Below are positions 8,423-14,302 of a stretch of 14,302 nt of DNA, one piece after another (within the stretch, counting starts at the first letter, position 1; the number at the start of each line of letters is the position of its first letter). A model generated the notes under the pieces. It saw only the letters and a list, made by a program, of their open reading frames with translations. It did not search any database and had not been told where the DNA came from. This stretch comes from Hyphomicrobiales bacterium. Lineage in GTDB: Bacteria > Pseudomonadota > Alphaproteobacteria > Rhizobiales > Aestuariivirgaceae. Both the position numbers and the translations under genes were made by a program. The stretch lies in NCBI GenBank assembly GCA_027051995.1, contig JALUFY010000160.1, positions 1 to 14,302 on the forward strand. The letters run 5' to 3'.

Positions 8423-8451
8423 AGAGAAAACCTTTTTCGGGGAAACTTGAG

Positions 8452-9744
<1,293 letters not shown>

Positions 9745-9777
9745 CGGTAACGGATCAGCGATCCGGGTAGCAAACAG

Positions 9778-9809
9778 GGCCCCGCCGGAACGCTGGCGGG
9801 GCCTTTTTT
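9778..9809 (+). terminator. Intrinsic terminator of purA
   Basis: A nine-base-pair perfect GC stem, GGCCCCGCC (9778-9786) with GGCGGGGCC (9795-9803), encloses an 8-base loop and is followed directly by six T residues (9804-9809). This is a textbook rho-independent terminator, 33 bases after the purA stop. It lies between convergent purA and pgi. On the minus strand the hairpin is followed by CTGTTTGC, so it may also slow transcription coming out of pgi. Confidence 0.93.
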
Positions 9810-9831
9810 CGTCCGGCTTCGTCCGGCCGTC

Positions 9832-11160
9832 TTACTGGGGGGGCGTTTCCCTGAGATATTCGCGGGTGAGCTTCTTTGATTGCTCCACGGCGGGCTGATC
9901 GAAGGGATTGATGTCCTTGGCGTATCCCACCAGGATCGTTTCCAGCATGAAATGCATGAACAGCGCGCCCAAGGTGTATTCATCAATACTGTCAAGCCGG
10001 ATGATGCGCACGGCGCGGCCGCGATTCATCAGGGTGGCCGCCGTGGCGCGCTGCTGGGCGCAGGTCATGTCGCCGATGGTGCGTCCGGCCAGAATTTCGA
10101 GGTTCTCGTCGCGGCCATATTCCAGCGGCATGCGGAAGCCCTTGCCGGCGGTCTTCAGCATGATGATGGTGAAGAGCTTGTCATTGGGCCCGTCGAGATA
10201 CAGCTGGAGCTGCGAATGCTGATCCACCGGCCCGACGGCCGCCACGGGCTGGGAGCCCTGGCCGCCCTTGCCGAGGCTCTCGGCCCACAGCTGCTGGAAC
10301 CAGGCGGCGACAAGGCGCAGGCGTGAGGAATAGGGCATCATGATGGTGGCGTGCAAGGGCCGGGAGCGCATGAGCGCCATGTAGGCCGCCGCGGCGGCGG
10401 CGGGCGGGATGTCATCGGCGGGCTTGCCGTCAAGCAGCGGTTGCAGAACGGAGGCCGCGCCCTCGCGCATGCGCACGGGATCCATGCCGAAGAGCATGGC
10501 GGGCAGCGAGCCGACGGATGACAGAACGGAATAGCGCCCGCCAATGCCGGGATGATGATCCACCACCATCAAATCGTGCTCACGCGCCAGCATGCGCAGG
10601 GGGTTGTCTTCCGGCCTGCCCGGCTGGGTGAGAACGACGCAATGTTTCGCAGGCTTCAGTCCGGCCTTTTTCAGGATTTCCAGCGTGTGGACGGTCTGGA
10701 AGAGAACCTCCGGCGTCGAGCCGGATTTCGAGACGATCAGATAGCGCGTTTTCGCCGGATCAAGATGCTCCAGGGCGTTTTCCATCCAGGGCGTTTCGAG
10801 ATTGTCGAAGAAAAAGAAACGCGGTTGCGAAGGGTCATGGCCGGGGCAGCGTGAAATGAGATAGGCCGACTGGGCCAGTGCCTGCGCGCCGAGGGAGGAG
10901 CCACCGGTGCCGAACAGAACGATGTTTTCCGCCCCGTCCATGAGCAGATCCGCCGCTGAGCGGCAGGCTTGCAGATCGTCACGGGCGAAGGGAACATCCA
11001 GCAGGGGCAATGCTCCCCTTTCCGCTTCGCCGCGCAGCCGCGCCAGCGCCTTTTCTATCAGATCGAGAGCGGCGAGCGCTGTTTCCCGCGCGTATCCCGC
11101 ATTGCCGACGATGGCCGCGCGGCAGCCCGCGAGATCCTGCGAATATCCATTCCCGTGCAT
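9832..11160 (-). CDS. pgi: Glucose-6-phosphate isomerase, short form
   Basis: Pgi interconverts glucose 6-phosphate and fructose 6-phosphate in glycolysis and gluconeogenesis. The 442-residue protein has two SIS-type sugar-isomerase domains. Key segments are GTGGSSLGAQAL (84-94), the phosphate-binding VSKSGSTPE (143-151), GGRYSVLSSVGSLP (207-220), WAESLGKGGQGSQPVAAVG (292-310) with catalytic Glu295, PVDQHSQLQLYLDGP (311-325) with His315, and YAKDINPFDQPAVEQSKKL (413-431) with Lys430. It is the compact form of about 440 residues, not the enterobacterial or animal form of about 550. The start at 11160 has GGAGGG 5 bases upstream; an in-frame ATG at 11214 lacks a good ribosome site. It follows ispA in the same direction after 103 bases, but has its own candidate promoter. 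Confidence 0.95.
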   Translation of the reverse strand: MHGNGYSQDLAGCRAAIVGNAGYARETALAALDLIEKALARLRGEAERGALPLLDVPFARDDLQACRSAADLLMDGAENIVLFGTGGSSLGAQALAQSAYLISRCPGHDPSQPRFFFFDNLETPWMENALEHLDPAKTRYLIVSKSGSTPEVLFQTVHTLEILKKAGLKPAKHCVVLTQPGRPEDNPLRMLAREHDLMVVDHHPGIGGRYSVLSSVGSLPAMLFGMDPVRMREGAASVLQPLLDGKPADDIPPAAAAAAYMALMRSRPLHATIMMPYSSRLRLVAAWFQQLWAESLGKGGQGSQPVAAVGPVDQHSQLQLYLDGPNDKLFTIIMLKTAGKGFRMPLEYGRDENLEILAGRTIGDMTCAQQRATAATLMNRGRAVRIIRLDSIDEYTLGALFMHFMLETILVGYAKDINPFDQPAVEQSKKLTREYLRETPPQ

Positions 11161-11226
11161 CGGTTCCCTCCAGCCCGCTTTTCTCCCGGCTCCGCCGGCG
11201 CGGGAGCAGTTCACCGCCCCGCGAAA

Positions 11227-11255
11227 TTCTTACGTTTTGTCATAATTTATTTCAA
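11227..11255 (-). promoter_or_regulatory. Candidate promoter for pgi
   Basis: On the minus strand, TTGAAA (11255-11250) and TAAGAA (11232-11227) are 17 bases apart, within a strikingly AT-rich island (about 11226-11268) in an otherwise GC-rich window. Transcription would start near 11220, giving a leader of about 60 bases. ispA ends at 11264, only 9 bases before the -35 box, so the promoter is tucked tightly behind the upstream gene. Confidence 0.5.
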
Positions 11256-11263
11256 TTAATTTT

Positions 11264-12151
11264 TCATTTGCGCCGTTCGATGATGAAGCGGGCGGCCTGG
11301 CGCAGGTTGTCCGCCTCTTCGCCATAGGGCGAAAGGGCCTCTTGGGCGGTTTCGACAAGCTCCCGGGCGCGGGCCCTGGCGCCGTCCAGGCCATAGAGAT
11401 CGATGAAGGTGGCCTTGCCCGCCCCGGCGTCCTTGCCGGTGGCCTTGCCCAGTTCCTCGGGGGTGGATTCGACATCGAGAATGTCATCGGCGATCTGGAA
11501 GGCCAGACCGATATGGCCGGCATACCGGCGCATGCGGGCGCGATCCTCTTTTGGGCGTCCGGCGAGGATGGCCCCGGCCTCGCAGGCGAAGCCGAAAAGC
11601 GCGCCGGTCTTGAGGTTTTGCACCGCCAGCACCTCGGCCTCGTCATGGCTGGCGCGGGCCTCGGCCTGAAGATCGAGCATCTGGCCGCCCGCCATGCCCT
11701 CGTGGCCGGAATCACGGGCGAGCCCGGTTATCAGCTCCGCGCGCACCGCTGCGTCCGGGTGGGTTTGCGGCGCGGCGAGAATGAAAAAGGCGTGGGTGAG
11801 CAGGCCGTCTCCGGCGAGAATGGCGGTGGCTTCGTCAAAGCGCTTGTGGCAGGTGGGCTGGCCGCGCCGAAGGTCGTCGTCATCCATGGCCGGCAGATCG
11901 TCGTGGATCAGCGAATAGCAGTGAACGCATTCCAGGGCCGCTCCGGCGCGCAGGGCGCGGGCGTCGTCCGCGCCATGTATTCTGGCGCTTTCACGCAGCA
12001 GGAAGGGGCGCAACCGCTTGCCCTGGCCGAGGGCGGAATAACGCATGGCCTCCACCAGGCGCGGCGCGGCGGCGCCATCGAGTGGCAAAAGCGCATCCAG
12101 CAGCGTGTCCACGTCGCGGGCGGTGCGTTTCAATTCGTCCATGAAGGTCAT
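11264..12151 (-). CDS. ispA: (2E,6E)-farnesyl diphosphate synthase
   Basis: IspA condenses dimethylallyl or geranyl diphosphate with isopentenyl diphosphate to make farnesyl diphosphate, the precursor of undecaprenol, quinone side chains and hopanoids. The 295-residue all-helical prenyltransferase has the first aspartate-rich motif DDLPAMDDDD (84-93), preceded by HCYSLIH as in bacterial farnesyl synthases. It also has LGQGKRLRPFLL (41-52) for diphosphate binding, GGQMLDLQAE (155-164), and the second aspartate-rich motif FQIADDILD (218-226). The start at 12151 is set by AAGGAGA about 8 bases upstream. The frame stays open to 12343, but that extension would cross the promoter region. It diverges from rpmE. 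The xseB and dxs genes that often flank ispA are not here. Confidence 0.96.
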   Translation of the reverse strand: MTFMDELKRTARDVDTLLDALLPLDGAAAPRLVEAMRYSALGQGKRLRPFLLRESARIHGADDARALRAGAALECVHCYSLIHDDLPAMDDDDLRRGQPTCHKRFDEATAILAGDGLLTHAFFILAAPQTHPDAAVRAELITGLARDSGHEGMAGGQMLDLQAEARASHDEAEVLAVQNLKTGALFGFACEAGAILAGRPKEDRARMRRYAGHIGLAFQIADDILDVESTPEELGKATGKDAGAGKATFIDLYGLDGARARARELVETAQEALSPYGEEADNLRQAARFIIERRK

Positions 12152-12196
12152 GGGATGGTCTCCTTGACGCCCGGCGAATGGGCGGAAAAACTGTGC

Positions 12197-12225
12197 TTGC
12201 GCGGGCAGGCCGCCTCCTGTATAGG
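12197..12225 (+). promoter_or_regulatory. Promoter of rpmE
   Basis: TTGCGC (12197-12202) and TATAGG (12220-12225) have the ideal 17-base spacing. This predicts a start near 12232 and a leader of about 98 bases. The leader contains a small CCGCC/GGCGG hairpin (12262-12266 with 12270-12274). The -10 box overlaps that of the opposing ispA promoter. Confidence 0.55.
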
Positions 12226-12245
12226 TTCGCCCTGAAATTTTACAA
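12218..12245 (-). promoter_or_regulatory. Promoter of ispA, overlapping the rpmE promoter
   Basis: On the minus strand, TTGTAA (12245-12240) and TATACA (12223-12218) are 16 bases apart, giving an ispA leader of about 60 bases. Four bases (12220-12223) are shared by the -10 boxes of both strands, so RNA polymerase could occupy only one promoter at a time. Confidence 0.45.
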
Positions 12246-12329
12246 GCCTTTCGCATGTTTTCCGCCACCGGCGGGAGGATGCGAGGGGCCTGTCTTGTCC
12301 GAACATCCCGCGCAGGAAAGAGACACGCC

Positions 12330-12557
12330 ATGAAAGACGGCATTCATCCCGATTATCACATGATCAAGGTGGTCATGACCGACGGCACCGAATACATGAC
12401 CCGCTCCACCTGGGGCAAGGAAGGCGACGAGATGCATCTGGAGATCGATCCCAAGTCGCATTCGGCCTGGACCGGCGGCTCCCAGCATCTGGTGGACCGC
12501 GGCGGGCGCGTTACCCGCTTCAAGGAGAAATACGGCTTTCTCATGGGCGGCAAGTAA
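12330..12557 (+). CDS. rpmE: 50S ribosomal protein L31, zinc-free form
   Basis: L31 is a large-subunit protein that helps form the bridge to the 30S head. The 75-residue protein has the family core [23 protein letters not shown] (6-28) and [14 protein letters not shown] (39-52), followed by [17 protein letters not shown] (54-70). It contains no cysteine at all, so it is the C-minus form that does not bind zinc. This is the common version in Alphaproteobacteria. An AGGAAAG ribosome site lies upstream of 12330. It is a single-gene unit with its own promoter and terminator, divergent from ispA. Confidence 0.96.
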   Translation: MKDGIHPDYHMIKVVMTDGTEYMTRSTWGKEGDEMHLEIDPKSHSAWTGGSQHLVDRGGRVTRFKEKYGFLMGGK

Positions 12558-12607
12558 GGCCGCCCGCATCCGTTTGCGGCCCGCAGGGGCCACAAGAGGA
12601 GAACACG

Positions 12608-12641
12608 CCCCGCCCGCGCCTGACGCGCCGGCGGGGTTTTT
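12608..12641 (+). terminator. Intrinsic terminator of rpmE
   Basis: CCCCGCC (12608-12614) pairs with GGCGGGG (12630-12636). An inner CGCG/CGCG extension (12615-12618 with 12624-12627) adds to the stem, and five T residues follow (12637-12641). It ends rpmE transcription and insulates the sigma-54 promoter 30 bases further on. Confidence 0.9.
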
Positions 12642-12672
12642 GCTGTCCGCCTCGCGGTTCAGGGGCGGCTTC

Positions 12673-12688
12673 TGGCGCGCTTCTTGCT
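12673..12688 (+). promoter_or_regulatory. Sigma-54 (-24/-12) promoter
   Basis: TGGCGCG-CTTC-TTGCT matches the sigma-54 consensus TGGCACG-N4-TTGCW at every specified base except one (A to G). The invariant GG (12674-12675) and GC (12686-12687) have the required 10-base gap. The predicted transcript start is about 12699, giving a 45-base leader to the small membrane protein gene at 12744. A sigma-54 activator gene lies just downstream (13199). The match is direct from sequence; activity is inferred. Confidence 0.7.
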
Positions 12689-12743
12689 CTTTTCCGGATC
12701 AGGTGAAAACCGTTGCAATCCGGGACGCAGGGAGGCCGGAACA

Positions 12744-13073
12744 ATGACAGCACACTTCATCACTCTCGTTCATGACATCATTTCGCCGGCGATGGCCCAG
12801 GGGCCGGGATATGTCTGGCCGCTGCTGTTCGTTCTGGCCTTCGCCTTCACCGTGCTGATACGGATTTACGCCGCCGATCCCTTCGGTTTCGTGCCCTTCA
12901 TCGCCTTCGCGGCGCTGGTCTTCAGCGGCATCGCGGGCTTCATATGGTTCTATCATCCCATCGTCATGACGCTGCACAATCCCTTCATGGCGTCGGTGGC
13001 GGCCATTCAGGCGCTGATGATCCCGGCGGGCGTTCTGGTCATCTACGTGGATCAAAGGCTCAATCGCGGCTGA
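12744..13073 (+). CDS. Small three-helix membrane protein of unknown function
   Basis: I do not recognise this 109-residue protein. It has three clear hydrophobic helices (about 24-42, 50-70 and 82-101), a short loop with HPIVMTLHNP (71-80) between helices 2 and 3, and a basic C-terminus (DQRLNRG). The first 18 residues end in SPAMAQG, which could be read as a weak signal sequence, but an uncleaved inner-membrane protein is more likely. The start at 12744 has GGAGG 8 bases upstream. An in-frame ATG at 12684 falls inside the -12 box of the sigma-54 promoter and so cannot be on that transcript. It sits 125 bases before a sigma-54 activator gene in the same direction, suggesting it is a target or partner of that activator. 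Confidence 0.8.
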   Translation: MTAHFITLVHDIISPAMAQGPGYVWPLLFVLAFAFTVLIRIYAADPFGFVPFIAFAALVFSGIAGFIWFYHPIVMTLHNPFMASVAAIQALMIPAGVLVIYVDQRLNRG

Positions 13074-13198
13074 GCCGGGAGACGCCGGGCCGGGCCGGCA
13101 ACGATTTTTTCATGATCTCATGGCTAATATCTCCTTAACGCGTTCGCGCGGGGGCCATGCCGGGGCAGCCTCTTGCGCCGTCAGTCAAGGAGCAGTGC

Positions 13199-14179
13199 GT
13201 GAAGAAGCCGTCAGCCGAAACAGCCGCATCCGCGCCGCCGCATCGGGAGAGCCCCTTCATCGGGGAATCGGAGGCCATGCGGGAGGCCCTGGGGCGTCTT
13301 GAGCGGGCCGCCGCGTCAGAGGCGCCGGTGTTCATCACCGGCGAGTCCGGGGCGGGCAAAGAGTTGTGCGCGCGCGGGCTGCACGGGATGAGCGGGCGGG
13401 CGGATGGCCCCTTCGTGGCGGTCAATTGCGCGGCCATCGCCAGGGATCTGGCGGAATCGGAGTTCTTCGGCCATGCGCGCGGGGCCTTCACCGGGGCCCT
13501 TCAGGCGCGGCCCGGGCTTGTGGAGATGGCGCACGGCGGCACGCTGTTTCTAGATGAAATCTGCGAAATGGATCTGCCCCTGCAAGGCAAGCTGTTGCGC
13601 TTTCTGGAAACCGGGCTGGCGCGCCCTGTCGGCGCGGATCGCGAGAAGCGCGTGGATGCGCGCATCGTCTGCGCCACCAACCGCGATCCGGCGCGCGAGG
13701 TGCGCGAGGGGCGCTTCCGGGCCGATCTGTTCTGGCGGCTGCATGTGCTGCCCATCGCGCTGCCGCCGCTGCGGGCACGCGGCGGCGATATTCTGCTGCT
13801 GGCGGAGCATTTCCTGACGCGTTTCGCGCGCGAAGAGGGGCGGGCTGCCATGACCATCTCCGAAGAAGCGGCGGAAATGCTGCTGGCCCATGACTGGCCA
13901 GGCAACGTGCGCGAATTGCAAAATGTCCTGCGGCAGGCGGTGGTGTTCCATCACGGGGCCGAGCTCACCGTTTCCATGCTGGCCGGGCTGATGCCCGCTA
14001 CGCCCGCGCCCGCGCCAGAGGCGGCGGGGCGGGGCCTGCGGCTGGTGGAGCGCGAGGCCATCGAGGAGGCCATTTCGCATTGCGGCGGCTCGGTGCCGAA
14101 GGCGGCGCGGATGCTCGGGGTGGCGCCTTCCACCATCTACCGCAAGCGGCGCGGCTGGCTCAGGGCGCGGGCCGTCTGA
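13199..14179 (+). CDS. Sigma-54-dependent transcriptional activator without a sensory domain (PspF-like architecture)
   Basis: A 326-residue enhancer-binding protein that uses ATP hydrolysis to open sigma-54 RNA polymerase promoter complexes. The AAA+ domain (about 18-248) has Walker A GESGAGKE (48-55), [15 protein letters not shown] (86-100) including an intact GAFTGA loop for sigma-54 contact, Walker B GGTLFLDE (113-120), arginine-finger segment [11 protein letters not shown] (171-181) and sensor [12 protein letters not shown] (233-242). A Pro/Ala linker (265-277) leads to a Fis-type helix-turn-helix (about 284-320, [19 protein letters not shown]). Only about 20 residues precede the AAA+ core, so there is no receiver, GAF or PAS domain. 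Activity would be controlled by a partner protein or by expression. The GTG start at 13199 is preferred because AAGGAG (13187-13192) is 6 bases upstream; an ATG at 13157 lacks a ribosome site. Confidence 0.92.
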   Translation: MKKPSAETAASAPPHRESPFIGESEAMREALGRLERAAASEAPVFITGESGAGKELCARGLHGMSGRADGPFVAVNCAAIARDLAESEFFGHARGAFTGALQARPGLVEMAHGGTLFLDEICEMDLPLQGKLLRFLETGLARPVGADREKRVDARIVCATNRDPAREVREGRFRADLFWRLHVLPIALPPLRARGGDILLLAEHFLTRFAREEGRAAMTISEEAAEMLLAHDWPGNVRELQNVLRQAVVFHHGAELTVSMLAGLMPATPAPAPEAAGRGLRLVEREAIEEAISHCGGSVPKAARMLGVAPSTIYRKRRGWLRARAV

Positions 14180-14302
14180 GTGTCCAAACGAAAAACCGGG
14201 GCGGCCGGCGCGCGGCGTTTTCCCTTTCCCCGCGTGCGTGGTTTACAAGACCCGCCGGCGAAGGCATAAAGCTGGTGAGCCCTTTTGCCGCATGCCTGCC
14301 CG
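14180..14302. other. Right-edge non-coding stretch with a possible promoter
   Basis: No gene can be assigned here. A weak hairpin, GCCG (14204-14207) with CGGC (14213-14216), followed by four T residues could help end the activator transcript. TTTACA (14242-14247) and CATAAA (14265-14270), 17 bases apart, resemble a plus-strand housekeeping promoter. A GTG at 14275 opens a frame running off the window (VSPFAACLP), but it is too close to that promoter unless the transcript is leaderless. Confidence 0.3.

Noticed and set aside
12564..12579. CCGCA/TGCGG hairpin just after rpmE
   Set aside because: It is a five-base-pair stem with no T run, and the real terminator lies at 12608-12641. It could be an activator half-site pair but nothing supports that.
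13086..13110. Possible terminator after the small membrane protein gene (GC repeat followed by six T)
   Set aside because: The best stem is only 5 base pairs within a GCCGG repeat and is separated from the T run by several bases. It may slow transcription but cannot be called a terminator, leaving read-through into the activator gene possible.
14273..14288. Second sigma-54-like element near the right edge (TGG ... TTGC)
   Set aside because: The gap between GG and GC is 11 bases, not the strictly required 10, and the intervening bases match the consensus poorly.

Overview
This GC-rich window comes from an alphaproteobacterium. The evidence is the alphaproteobacterial form of SerC, the serC-serA-purA gene order, a serC-leader-like element ahead of serC, a cysteine-free L31 and a short (442-residue) Pgi. 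I cannot place it below class level from sequence alone. It is nearly all coding, holds thirteen supported protein genes (one cut off at the left edge), and shows no tRNA, rRNA, CRISPR array, insertion sequence or phage gene. It reads as core chromosome, not an accessory island.

Layout from left to right. (1) The 5' part of prpE (propionyl-CoA synthetase) on the minus strand, broken at the window edge by a 22-base inverted repeat that looks like a contig-end fold-back artefact. (2) A PAP2-superfamily membrane protein related to the inositol-phosphorylceramide-synthase type, then a hemerythrin-domain protein, both plus strand. (3) ispG (MEP isoprenoid pathway) on the minus strand, divergent from an acyl-CoA synthetase on the plus strand. 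(4) A biosynthetic cluster serC-serA-purA on the plus strand, with a structured leader before serC, a strong hairpin between serA and purA, and a clear intrinsic terminator after purA. (5) pgi and ispA on the minus strand. ispA diverges from rpmE, and the two have predicted promoters whose -10 boxes overlap. (6) A small three-helix membrane protein followed by a sigma-54 activator (AAA+ enhancer-binding protein) that lacks any N-terminal sensory domain. A near-consensus sigma-54 promoter lies directly upstream of the small membrane protein gene.

How the genes work together. SerC and SerA catalyse successive steps from 3-phosphoglycerate to serine, and PurA makes adenylosuccinate from IMP. Pgi feeds glycolysis and gluconeogenesis. 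IspG and IspA are two steps of isoprenoid synthesis. PrpE and the acyl-CoA synthetase activate short and longer carboxylic acids. The most interesting unit is the last one. The membrane protein gene, its sigma-54 promoter and a constitutively built sigma-54 activator gene look like a small self-contained regulatory module, similar in logic to the Psp system but without recognisable Psp genes in view. I found no convincing evidence of a wholly new system; the rest is ordinary housekeeping content.
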